From Ophiosphaerella korrae (Eukaryota; Ascomycota; Dothideomycetes; Pleosporales; Phaeosphaeriaceae): a DNA stretch of 19,900 nucleotides. Below the pieces are notes generated by a model, which saw nothing but the letters and a program-made list of their open reading frames with translations, did no database searches and was not told the DNA's origin. Positions 8,239-17,649 of this stretch are shown piece by piece. Each line of letters begins with the position of its first letter. The stretch's first letter is position 1. The stretch spans positions 1 to 19,900 of the forward strand of contig JALNQF010000609.1 in the NCBI GenBank assembly GCA_028456385.1, written 5' to 3'. The position numbers were made by a program, and so were the translations under genes.

Positions 8239-8661
8239 TATAATAGGTGTTACTAGGGTTAACTTCCTAATACCTAATTAGGAGTTAGTAGATTAAGAGA
8301 TAATAACAAAAGTTCGTGTTAGGATCTACAATAACTATAAACAATAGAAGATGTTTTACAACTATCTTGTATTAGCGTTCTATAGTTAAAGGATTAAATT
8401 ACTAATACTATCCTAATAATGCGCATTGCTAATAACTATATACTTGTTATAATCTATAATCTATATTTACTAAGATTAATAGATTATAGATTAGCTTAAT
8501 CTATAATCTACTACTACTAAGAGTCTATAGATTATAGATTACTCTAGGTGTCCTAATTATGCGTAGCTTCCTAGTTAGGCTTATAGCCTTTAGAGTCGTA
8601 TAGGACTAGGCTTATAGGATCGATTAGTTCTATCTATAGTTCTTCTATTACTATTGTAATA
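8239..8661 (-). repeat. LTR of element C (5' LTR in element orientation)
   Basis: This 423-bp direct copy of 1648-2070 begins TATAATAGGTG where the other copy begins TGTAATAGGTG, a TpG to TpA change, and ends TATTGTAATA. It keeps more CpG and CpA than the left copy (for example GCGCATTGC against ACGTATTAC), so the two LTRs were mutated to different extents. The alternating 14-bp inverted motifs lie at 8450-8463, 8480-8493, 8497-8510 and 8528-8541. Confidence 0.95.
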
Positions 8662-8666
8662 TCTAT
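8662..8666. repeat. Target-site duplication of element C, right copy (TCTAT)
   Basis: This is identical to 1643-1647. The element B frame resumes at 8667 with ATA AAC TAT AGG, so the coding sequence is continuous if one duplication copy and the element are skipped. Confidence 0.9.
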
Positions 8667-10379
8667 ATAAACTATAGGAATCTTATAAGATTTATACTAA
8701 ACAAAGAACTATTATAATAATATATAAGATAGTAAGAATTCCTATTAATATTTAATATAGAAATTATATATATAAAAGGGAAAGATAACTAATTTATAGA
8801 TACTCTTAGTAGAAGACTAGACTTATAAAAAGAAGTAAGCGCTACTAGTATAGTTCTAATTAAAAACAAAGAAAGATATTTAATTCTAAATATACCTAAA
8901 ATAGCTATAATACTTAAAAGAATAAGTAGTAAGCTAGATAAATAGATTTAGAAAATAATACAAGAAGTATCTAAAGAAATAGAAAATTTAGAAATCTAAG
9001 AAAGACTTATATAAGCCTATAGAAGAATATATATCCTAAGGAAAATATAAAGAGAATTTATATAATAATTCTATAAATTACTAGTATATAGTTACTAAGG
9101 TATTAAAAAAATATTAGATAGACTACTATAAGATTATTATTTTCTTAAAGTAAGATAATTAGTAATAGAAGTACTATAAGATTATATAGAATATTAGAAG
9201 AATAAGTATAGTAGATATATACTATATAGAATACTATAACTAGTAAAAGTACTAGAATAACTATAAAGAGTTATTATAATAGACTTTATTATAAAGCTAC
9301 CTAAGTCTAAAGACTTAATATTAGGAGTTAAGTATAATAGAATCTTAATAATAGTAGATAAACTTATAAAGTACTTATACTTTAGACTATATAAAGAAAA
9401 AAGTAGGATAGAAGTTACTATATACTAGGTTCTAGGAACTATAATTAGCTAATATAAACTACTAGATAAGATTATTATAGATAGAGATATAAGATTTATA
9501 TTAAAACTATAGAGAATAATAATAGTATAATTAGAAATATAATACATAACATCTACTACGTATTACTTATAAATAGATAGATAATTAGAATAAATAAATT
9601 AAATAGTAGAATAATACTTAAGATCCTACTTTAACTACAACTAAAACAATTAGGTATAGCTACTACCTATAGTATAGTTAGTATATAACAGCATAAAGAA
9701 TATAGTAATAAGAGTATTACTTTTTTTTATAAACTATAGATTTAACTCTAGTGTATATAGAATACTAAGATCTAAAGTATCTTAGTTTCTAAAAAGAGAA
9801 AACCTTACTAATAGACTTAAAAATATAGATAATTAATTAAGATAAGATGTAGAATTCCTATATAATTAAATAGTAAAGTACTATAATAAGAAGTATAAAT
9901 AGGAACCTTAATTTAGAAAGAGAGAAAAAGTATAGTTAGTATAAAAAAATATTAAGAGTAAATAACTAAGTTTAAAATTAGACTATATAAAAATTAGACT
10001 ATATAAAATTAAGAAAGAAGTTATACTAGTTATATTTAAATTAAAGCTACTAAATAAAATAAGGATATACTTAACCTTCTACGTAGTACTACTTAAGATA
10101 GTACTATAAGATATAGAACTACTAGTATATAAAGTAGATACGTATAGAGAATAAGAAGAATAAGAAGTTAAAGAAATCTTAGTATACTAGTTCTATAATA
10201 GTAGAAACTACTACCTAGTAAAATAGATAGGTATAGATAGGAAAAGGTAACTATAGGAAGAAATATAGGAACTAGAAGATAACCTTAACTACTCTAAGAA
10301 ACTAGAGGACTTCTAAAGTTAAAACTCTCTAGAGCGCCTAGTAGTAAACTAAAAAGTTAGTATTACTAGTACTAAATAG
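8667..10379 (+). pseudogene. Element B pol: RNase H end, integrase, chromodomain
   Basis: This is the continuation of the B polyprotein interrupted at 1647. RNase H ends with EIIYIKGKDN, FIDTLSRRLDL (to about 8830). The integrase core has Asp in IDFIIKLP (9282-9284), Asp in IIIDRDIRF (9480-9482) and Glu at 9588-9590. Spacing is 66 and 36 codons, identical to element C. The chromodomain has YYLVK then TAG for Trp at 10224-10226, and LEDF ending at 10313. The same frame continues through NSLERLVVN to TAG 10377-10379. All these landmarks share one frame, so no net indel has accumulated. CpA/TpG are almost gone, and stops are denser than in element C, consistent with greater age. Confidence 0.9.
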
Positions 10380-10968
10380 AGAGGCGTTAGGAATACTTAA
10401 TATAATAAGAGCTAGAATAGCCTAAACTATATCCTTAAGGTCTATCTTAGCCTCTAAGGTACAAGACTATTTAGATAATTTAGTATTATTATAAGCTTTT
10501 ATCTTATAAAGATACTTAATATAAGAATAAAGATCTACTAGCTTATAAAAAGTTAACTTATACTTAGCCTTAGCCTCTATAAGCTATAATAATAGTATCT
10601 CTTAAGCCTAGTTAATAGCTTACCCTATATAACTTAGTAAGAAGAAACTATATAGAAATTAAATACTTATACTCTATAAGAAAAATACCTAAAGGGGTAT
10701 ATTTATATTAGATATTAGTAAGGATATACTCGCTATAATATTTACTATCTTTTAAAGAAATAAGATAAGTAAGCTTTAAGTAAGTATAATAAGTACAAGA
10801 AAATATTTTAACTCTATTATAAGTAATACAAGTAACAAGAAAAAGTTTATTATAGTTAGAATAAGAAGATATAGAGAATAATAAAGAGCTAGAAATAAAT
10901 AAAGATACTAAACTAATAACTTTAGGCCTAGAGTAGAGAAATAAGAACCTACCTAAAGTAGAGAATAG
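10380..10968 (-). pseudogene. Antisense reading frames of element B, product unknown
   Basis: This 589-bp stretch between pol and the 3' LTR has no visible sense-strand coding. Antisense frame A runs from 10968 to about 10580 on the minus strand with three TAA/TAG codons. Frame B begins one base out of step with GAG GCT at 10577 and reads EAKAKYK, then YKIKAYNNTKLSK, continuing towards 10350. Both frames align with 2071-2773 of element C, sharing KVI, TC and FSC cysteines, YYT/KL, SYxLxLR and the Lys-rich block. The sense-strand frame complementary to antisense frame A carries roughly ten stops. I do not recognise the product. Survival of both Cys codons (TGT, a RIP target) in both copies is notable. 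Confidence 0.5.
10955..10968 (+). other. Polypurine tract of element B
   Basis: The sequence AAAGTAGAGAATAG directly precedes the LTR start at 10969 and resembles the element C tract AGAAGAAGAGATAG at the equivalent place. It marks the + orientation of B. Confidence 0.65.
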
Positions 10969-11410
10969 TATTATAGCTATAATAATAGAAGGCTAATTTA
11001 AGCTAGTTAGCTCTACTATAGATAATAAAAGTACGTATAACCTATAGAGTAATAAACTTAACTAGGAAGCTAACTATAATAGAGATACGTAATAAATTTA
11101 TAATTTATAATCTTAGTAAATATAAAGTATAAAGCTAAGTATATAATAAATTTATAATTTGCAATCTTAGTAAATATAAAGTATAAAGCTAGCTAAGATA
11201 TATAAGTATATAGTTAGTAGTAATACCTATTATTAGGATAGTATTAGTAATTTAATTATTAACTACAAGTAATAATACTAAAATAGTTATAAAATATCTC
11301 CTACTATTTATAGCCTATTATAGATTATAATACAAGCTTTTATTATTAACTCCTAATCTACTAATAACCTAAAAGGTTACTAGGAAGTTAACTCTAGTAA
11401 GCCTATTATA
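10969..11410 (+). repeat. 3' LTR of element B
   Basis: This LTR of about 442 bp begins TATTATAGC and ends GCCTATTATA. Its right part aligns with the reverse complement of the start of the element C LTR, for example TAATCTACTAATAACCT and TAGGAAGTTAAC, so the two families are related and lie in opposite orientation. It contains a 54-bp tandem duplication in the position where the C LTR has its inverted motifs. The 5' partner is outside the window or lost. Confidence 0.8.
11091..11191. repeat. 54-bp tandem duplication inside the element B LTR
   Basis: AATAAATTTATAATTT starts at 11091 and again at 11145. The shared unit then runs on through CTTAGTAAATATAAAG in both copies, with only a TA/GC difference within the first 47 bases. 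The second copy is incomplete (to about 11191). Confidence 0.9.
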
Positions 11411-11412
11411 TT

Positions 11413-11830
11413 AAGTCTTTTTTTAAGTAAATAGCTAATACTAGATATATATCTAGAAGCTATAATACTATTAATACTAAGAGACTTATTAAACTCTTAG
11501 TAAAGATAAAAAGAAAAACAATAAAAGTATTAGTAGATTTAGAGTTATTTATAAACTTAATTATACCTAAAGTAGTAGAATAAGTAAGACTCTAACTATA
11601 AGTAAAGAAAATACTATATCTAATCTATATTATAAATAAATAACTAATACTAAGAAACCTAATAGTTAGTAATAAAGTAATTATAAAGATTATTATTTAA
11701 AAATATAGTATAAAGATTACTTTAGATATATTAGTTTTAGTTAATAAAAATATTATACTAGGACTCTTATAGCTATAAATGTTTAATCTTAAAGTTAATT
11801 AGAAAAACTAGAACTTTTTATTTAATAACT
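11413..11830 (+). pseudogene. Protease region of element D
   Basis: The frame starting at 11413 reads KIKRKTIKVLVDLELFINLI around 11493-11552. This corresponds to the retropepsin active-site stretch with Asp at 11536-11538; the Ser-Gly-Ala following it is no longer recognisable. Further on, the segment around 11760-11815 reads GLL-stop-L and then FNLKVN-stop-KN, the family's WL-x-NPxxxW motif with Trp codons turned to TAG. It is in the same frame as RT downstream. Confidence 0.65.
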
Positions 11831-12109
11831 ATAAATACGTATATAGATTTAAGCCTATATATTAGTAGTATTTAATAGTAGATAAAAAAGTACTATATAA
11901 GATAGTAGCTTTAATAGTAACTTATTAAGAGAGAATAAGTACTTCTATAGGTATTAGTAGGGCGCTAAGCTAAGAAGTAAGAGTAGAAAAGTAATATATA
12001 ACTCCTAAGATCTTAGAATAGTATAAGAAGTTTAGCTACTTATTTATAGAAGAGATAGATATACTAGTATTACTTAAGTACTAACTCTAGAACTATATAA
12101 TTAAGTTAT

Positions 12110-12790
12110 AAGAAAGAAAAGAGCTACCTTTTAGGCCTATTTACTAATTAATAGAAAGTAAATTAGTAATACTTTAAAAAAAACTAAATAAGGATATAAA
12201 GAAGGAATATATATAAGAATCTTTATTATTAGTAAGATTTCTAATCTTCTTTATACTTAAAAAGAAAAGACTATAAAAGATATATATAAACTACTAAAAA
12301 CTAAACAATATTATAGTAAAAGACTAATACTTACTACTAAATATAGATAAACTTTAAGATAAGCTAAGTAAAGTAAAGATTTTTATAAAGCTAGACCTAA
12401 AGGATAGATACTACCTAATATAAATTAAAGTAAGTAAAGAGTAGAAGATAGTATTCTAAATACACTATAGATATTATAAGTATATAGTAATACTCTTTAG
12501 ACTAATAAATATACTAGTAACGTTCTAAAGACTAATTAATAATATATTATAAAAATACTTAGATAAGTTTATTATAGCTTACTTAGATAATATACTAATA
12601 TATTCTAAAGAAGAAGGTAAGTACGTAGAGTAAGTAATAATAGTACTATAGTACTTAGACTAATATAACTTATAACTAAAGCTAGAAAAATACAAATAGT
12701 ATAAGATAGAAGTAGAATTTCTAGGATATATAATAAGTATTAATAAAGTTAAAATAAGCTAAAAAAAAGATTAAAGTAGTAGAAAAATAA
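12110..12790 (+). pseudogene. Reverse transcriptase domain of element D
   Basis: The RT polymerase domain is recognised by ELPFRPIY (the PPxxxIY entry motif), FLIFFILKKKR (the VKKKDG block), KVKIFIKLDLKDRYYLI (motif A, Asp at 12394-12396), and AYLDNILIYSKEE (catalytic box, 12577-12615). VEFLGYIIS then closes the domain. The YxDD box reads Y-L-D-N here too. Length and order are normal. There are numerous TAA/TAG codons in Gln/Trp positions, and one possible small frame change after about 12755. Confidence 0.9.
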
Positions 12791-12989
12791 AAGAAACCTA
12801 AGATAGTTAAAGATATATAATTATTTCTAGGATTTATTAACTTTAACTAATACTTTATAAAAAGATTTTCTAAGAAAGTACTACTACTTATAAAGCTTAT
12901 AAGAAAAGATATAATATAAGAGTAAAAAGTAGAGTAAAAATAAGTATATAAAGAACTTAAGTAAGCTTATATTATACTACTAGTTTTAA

Positions 12990-13400
12990 AATAATTTTAT
13001 AGTAATAAGACTTTAGTTATTAAGACTAATATATCTAATCTAGCTTATAGAGTAATATCGCTACAAGAGTATAAAAGGAAGTAGTAACTAATTATATACT
13101 ATTTAGAAAAGTTTATAAAATAAGTAGAAAGATATAACGTATATAATAAAGAGCTACTTATAATAGTTAATATACTTAAGTATTAGAGAGTATATACTAA
13201 AAGTATAGTAGAAGTAATTATAAAGATAGATTATAAGAACCTAATATACTTTATAATAAGTAAAAAGTTAAAAGATAAGTAGATATAATAGTTAGAGCTA
13301 CTAAGATAGTATAAATTTAATATCTAGTATATACTAAGTAAGGAAAATAGCTAAGTAGATATACTTAGCTAAAAATATAATATTATAGAAAAAAATAAGT
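12990..13400 (+). pseudogene. RNase H domain of element D
   Basis: Family blocks appear in order: VIKTNISNLAYRVI (equivalent of VxTDASDxAxGAVL, the first catalytic Asp now Asn), YNVYNKELLIIVN, RVYTKS, IDYKNLIYF and KFNIQYILSKEN. The terminal DALSRR is altered to DILS. The domain follows RT at normal distance. Confidence 0.85.
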
Positions 13401-13539
13401 AGTAGAAGAAGCTATACTATAAGATAATAGATAAGGATACTTAGTACTAAATATATAACTAGTAAAAGAATAAGAAATTAATAACTTAGTAAAGATTATA
13501 AATAAGGTTCTAGAAGAATTATAAAAAGTAATTATATAA

Positions 13540-13935
13540 TAATACTATAATAACCTAGTATATAAGTACCTAAAGAATATATAAACTATAGAACTAATCT
13601 AGAGAAACTATAGATTTAGTAAAATAAAGGAAAAAGTAATATAGTTTATTAAAGAATACGTAAATTACTAAAAAAAATAAGTATAAGATATATATACTTT
13701 ATAGGGAAATATAAGTAATTAAGATACTAGAAAAACTATAGATAGATATTGCGATAGACTTTATTATAAGACTACTAACGTTAAAGAACTTAGTAATAGG
13801 AATAGGATATAATATAATAATAGTAATCGTAGACTAATTTATAAAATACGCTAAGATAAAGAAATTCTAAAGTAATTAGATAGTAAAGTAGCTAGAATAC
13901 GTACTTATAATAAAGGTTTATTAAATACTTAAGAC
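13540..13935 (+). pseudogene. Integrase N-terminal and partial core of element D, truncated
   Basis: The zinc-binding region (about 13560-13700) leads to IDIAIDFIIRLL (first catalytic Asp 13757-13759) and then IIIVIVD-stop-FIKYAKI, the VVVDRFTKYA block. After about 13935 no integrase homology is left, so the second Asp and the Glu are missing. The frame differs from the RT frame, implying at least one indel in between. The loss point coincides with the start of element E, whose insertion is the simplest explanation. Confidence 0.75.
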
Positions 13936-14340
13936 TTTTATAAACTCTAGTATAAGTTAGGAGTAGAGCTAATATACTAAAGATTATAATATTATATAGT
14001 TATAATCTAAAGTAAAGCTAGTATACTATATAGGTATATAAAAGGCTTAATACTTATAAAGAAAGTAAAGTAAGTATTATTCTCTTTTAGATACTAGTAG
14101 TACTATTAAATACTATCTATTATCTCTTTACTATCTCCTATAGCCTATAGTAAGTACTATTATCTTCTAGCTACTTCCTAATATAATAATACTTCTTTAC
14201 TAATAGTCTAAAGATAATAATAATATACTCTTTATAATAGGCTATAATAATAGAAGAAATATATAGTTAATAGTTAAATAAGACCCTATATAGAGCGTAA
14301 GTAGCGCGTAGCTAGGTTATATACTAAGTACGCTAGTAAT
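13936..14340 (+). repeat. Putative 5' LTR of element E
   Basis: This non-coding stretch lies between the truncated integrase of D and the gag of E. It holds a TATA box (14035-14045). A short resemblance to 19655-19690 (AGAGCTAA followed by a TAnTAA pattern, then a TATAAAAG box) hints at a matching 3' LTR, but I cannot define the ends or a target duplication. Confidence 0.35.
14035..14045 (+). promoter_or_regulatory. TATA box in the putative element E LTR
   Basis: TATATAAAAGG is a near-ideal eukaryotic TATA box and stands about 300 bp before the gag region, as expected for an LTR promoter. TATA-like strings are frequent in such AT-rich DNA, so the position relative to gag is the main support. 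Confidence 0.4.
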
Positions 14341-14344
14341 AATT

Positions 14345-15240
14345 AAAGAATATATTTATAAAGTAACTACTAGACGTAATAAATTAGCTTAACTAGGTAT
14401 ACTTTATACCTTAGAAGATAAGATTATACGTCTAGAATAAGAATAAACTACTCTTTATACTATAACCTCTAAAAATAACTTTAAAGTTACTATTATTACT
14501 TCTTAAAAGTATAATATAGACTCCCTAGTTAATAATACGTACATAAAGTATATACTTTACCCTAAAGAGCCTATAGTATATAAAGGTAAATTTCTAAAGA
14601 AATACTAAGAGTACTATTACTTATATAAAATAGTATTTTACTTTATACCTTAAGACTTTAAAGTAAAAAAAGATAAAGTCCTTTAGGCTATATAATACTT
14701 TAAAGGAGACTTATATAAATAATAGTATACGTATATTAAGTATAATCTAAACGTAGATAAACTTCTTACTTAAGAGTACTTTAAAAAGTACTTACTAAAC
14801 CTACTTTCTAACTCTATTAACTATAGCCTAAAAGTAGTAATAGTATATACTATAGCTACTTAACGCAAAGAATAAACTATTAAATCCTTTACTAGATATT
14901 TAGATATCTTTAAAGACTAGCTTTCTTAGTATATAGAGAAATAAAAGATTTAGTACTTTTTTTTAAAACTATAGCCTAAACTATAAAGAGTAATTACTAA
15001 CTATTATTAGGTTCTAGTAATAAGAGAAAACCTTATTACCTTAGGCTTAATACTTAAGTATAACTTATATAATATAATAAAATTACAAGAGCTCTATATA
15101 AATAGTATAAGTAAAGAAAACTTAAAAAAGGCCTAAATAAAATGAGATACAAAGAACCCCTAAAATAAGTTAGTAGATAAGTTTACTATTAAATACTTTA
15201 AGTACTATAAAAAGAGATACTATACTAGTAAATACTATAG
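14345..15240 (+). pseudogene. Gag of element E with fully converted zinc knuckle
   Basis: This capsid and nucleocapsid protein shows LEDKIIRLE near the N-terminus, which suggests a short coiled coil. It is followed by PKEPIVYKGKFLKKY, a VKKDKVL block, and YFKGDLYK, the family's retrotransposon Gag segment where small hydrophobic blocks surround a YLKG-type motif. The C-terminal knuckle at 15194-15235 reads YFKYYKKRYYTSKY: all four CCHC ligands are now Tyr with spacing preserved (X2, X4, X4). The start codon is not identifiable. Stops are TAA/TAG only. Confidence 0.8.
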
Positions 15241-15379
15241 TAGTAACTCTAACTATATTCTAGTCTATATAAACTAAATAAGAAAAAGCCTAGCTTTATT
15301 ATTAGCTCTAAGATAGTAAGGTGTAAATTAATTAATATCTTACTAAGTATATAGTATATATATAGTATAGCTTTAGGCT

Positions 15380-15650
15380 TAAAGCTAAAAATAAAGCTTT
15401 AAGTTATTCTAGACTCTTAAGTAGATATTAGTCTTATTAGTTAGTAGACTATAGTAGAAATAAGACTAAAACTAATCTAAGACGCTAAGCTCTTTAGACT
15501 AGGCTAGATAGAGGCGTAAAAGTAGAATACCTATACTACTTATAAGCTTTAGGTACGCCTTACTAATAATAATAAAGTAATACGTAAGTCTAAGATTATA
15601 GTATATAGAGTAGATAAAGAGAAAGTAGTACTCTTTTTTAGAAATCCTTT
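15380..15650 (+). pseudogene. Protease region of element E
   Basis: The frame starting at 15403 reads VILDS then TAA and VDISLI, matching the retropepsin VxLDSGAD-SFI stretch with Asp at 15412-15414 and the Gly position now a stop. The frame is one base different from gag upstream and equal to RT downstream. Confidence 0.6.
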
Positions 15651-15979
15651 TCTTAAATAAGAAGAGATATAACTTTACTATAGATTATAAATATAGTATT
15701 AAAAATATACTTCTATTACTTAAGTATAGTTATATATAACTAAAGAATTTATAAAAGCTTTAAGAGAAATATAAGTAAAACTATACTTACTTAGAGTACT
15801 TAAAACTAATATAATTAACTTAGAATATAATATACGTATTTATACTATACTTATAGTATAAGAGTTATATATTCTAGATACTTTATTAGAATACTATAAC
15901 GTATTTAATAATATTACTATATAGATACTACTTTACTTAAAGAACTCTAATTATATAATCTTATTAATAAAGAGAAAAG

Positions 15980-16660
15980 AACTTTCTTATAAGCTACTTT
16001 ATAATCTCTTTATATATAAGCTTAAAGTACTTTATATATATATAGAAGATATACGCTATAAGGGCTAGATATATTATAGTAATAATTTAGTAAAAGTACT
16101 TATTCTTTTTATTCTAAAGAAAGATAGAGCCTTATACCTCTATATTAACTACTATAGCCTAAACTTAGTTATAGTAAAAGATTAGTACCTACTCTTACTA
16201 ATTAGAGAGACGCTAAACTACTTATTAAGTGTATAATACTATACTACTTTAGATCTTAAGGATACCTACTATAGGATTAGAATTAAATTAGAAAATAAGT
16301 AGAAAACTGCTTTCTATACTTACTATAGGTATTTTAAATACCTAGTAATACCTTTTAGGCTAACTAATACCTCTACTAGTTTTTAAGCATATATTAATAA
16401 GGCGCTTAGTAGACTCCTAGATTATATCTATATAGTATACCTTAATAATATACTTATATATACTTATAGTAATAATATTATACTATACTAGCGCGCTATC
16501 TACTCTATACTAGTAGTACTAAAAAGAGTAAAACTTTTTATAAACTTAAAGAAATATACTTTTATATCTAATAAAGTATATTTTCTAGACTTTATTATTA
16601 TAAGGCGTAGTATATATACTAAACCTAAGTATATTAAGACTATTATATAATAGCTAGAGC
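15980..16660 (+). pseudogene. Reverse transcriptase domain of element E
   Basis: Blocks in order are LFILKKDRALYLYINYYSLN (the VxKKDGxLRxCVDYRxLN region), TLDLKDTYYRIRIKLENK (motif A, Asp 16252-16254), KTAFYTYYRYFKYLVIPFRLTN, and VYLNNILIYT (16435-16464). The YxDD box here is Y-L-N-N, with both catalytic Asp codons changed. VYFLDFIII marks the end. The domain is close to full length and one of the best preserved stretches of protein homology in the window. Confidence 0.92.
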
Positions 16661-16739
16661 CTATAAGTATTAAAAAACTATAGTTATTCCTAGGTTTTAT
16701 AAACTTCTACTAAAGATTTATTAAAAGATATACTTATAA

Positions 16740-17240
16740 AATAGCTTTTTTTATAAACTTATTAAAAAGAAAGTAAGAATTCTATTAGCTTAGTATAGTA
16801 TAAAAAGCTTTTAAATAACTTAAAGTATACTTTATAAGTATACCTATCTTATACTACTATAACTTAGCGCTACTTATTTACTTAGAGATAGATGCGTTAA
16901 CCTTTACAATCTCTAGGATCTTATCCTAGCTCTACCTAGATAAAAAGTAGTATCTAGTTACCTTTACTTTTAGAAAACTATAAGAAGTAGAATTAAACTA
17001 TAAAATATATAATACTAAACTTCTTACTATTATTTATAGTTTTAAATAGTAGAGATACTACCTTAAAAGTATATAGTATATAATTTAAGTAGTTATAGAT
17101 TATAATAACTTATACTTAATATATACTATATATAAGCTATACTTACGCTAAGTATACTAGGCTATATACTTAGGAGCTTTTAATTTTAAAGTAAAATACT
17201 AGGCTAGTAGACTAAATTCTATAGATAGCTCCTTAAGAAG
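16740..17240 (+). pseudogene. RNase H domain of element E
   Basis: After the connection segment (LFLGFINFY at about 16680), the blocks read LLIYLEIDALTFTISRIL (Asp in the ExDAS position kept), YLVTFTFRKL, VELNYKIYNTKLLTII, and VIDYNNLYLI. FNFKVKY and SRLNSIDSSLRR then complete the domain (the DALSRR site changed). Trp and Gln positions carry stops. Confidence 0.88.
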
Positions 17241-17649
17241 ATATAACTATAAGTAAGAGAACTTATTACTAGTATACTTATTACCTACCTTCTAGGAAAA
17301 ATTACAACTAGTAAGCTTAGTAGCTAGAGTAGAAATAACTAGTAAAGTAAAAAGATTTATAACTAAGCTAAGCTTAGAAAGTATATATAAGATATATAAG
17401 GCTAGAGACTATAGTACTAAAAGAACTTCTACTACTAGTACTATAGAATATATACTATATATACTATACTTAATAGCTAGAGAGTTAGTTAGTAGTAAAC
17501 TTATATTAGTAGAGTTTAAAGCCTTTCTAATAACTTTATATAAACTATAGTAAAGAGATACCTTTATATAAGTATAAGTAGAGAGTTTAATAAAAGTTAA
17601 AAGTACTTAATATAGTAGTAGAGCGTAAGTATAGTACTTAGATAATAAA

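Larger units (their letters stand above)
1648..8661 (-). mobile_element. Complete Ty3/Gypsy chromodomain retrotransposon C (minus strand)
   Basis: A 7014-bp element lies between TCTAT target duplications and is bounded by two 423-bp direct LTRs. Read on the minus strand, the order is gag with two zinc knuckles, protease, RT, RNase H, integrase and chromodomain, which is the chromovirus layout. The motifs I placed, from the zinc knuckles to the chromodomain, all share one minus-strand reading frame, so gag and pol were probably one polyprotein, and decay has been by point mutation with few or no indels. The element has many TAA/TAG stops and cannot encode a protein now. It sits in the RNase H coding sequence of element B. 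Between pol and the 3' LTR it carries antisense reading frames (see 2071-2773). Confidence 0.95.
1471..11410 (+). mobile_element. Older Ty3/Gypsy chromodomain element B (3' half, split by element C)
   Basis: This LTR retrotransposon is represented by RNase H, integrase and chromodomain coding sequence (1471-1647 and 8667-10379), an antisense reading-frame region (10380-10968), a purine-rich tract and a 3' LTR (10969-11410). The 5' LTR, gag, protease and RT are absent because element A occupies the left side, and they may continue beyond the window. Element C (1648-8661 plus one copy of its target duplication) interrupts RNase H. The protein motifs and LTR resemble those of element C closely enough to make them related families, but B is clearly more mutated. 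The right edge abuts element D coding sequence, so B itself probably inserted into D. Confidence 0.85.
11411..13935 (+). mobile_element. Ty3/Gypsy element D, internal fragment (protease to integrase)
   Basis: This fragment of a + strand Gypsy element has no LTR of its own in the window. From 11413 the frame is open directly beside the end of the element B LTR and leads into the protease, so B probably inserted within D's gag-protease coding region; TTAAG at 11411-11415 would be one copy of B's target duplication. D ends inside the integrase near 13935, where element E begins. It is heavily depleted of CpA and TpG. Its sequence differs clearly from B/C, so it is a separate family. Confidence 0.8.

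Noticed and set aside
1480..8830. One single continuous retroelement with an internal rearrangement
   Set aside because: The coding sequence at 1471-1647 and 8667 onward is on the + strand while 2690-8190 is on the - strand, and the exact LTR pair with 5-bp duplications shows a nested insertion.
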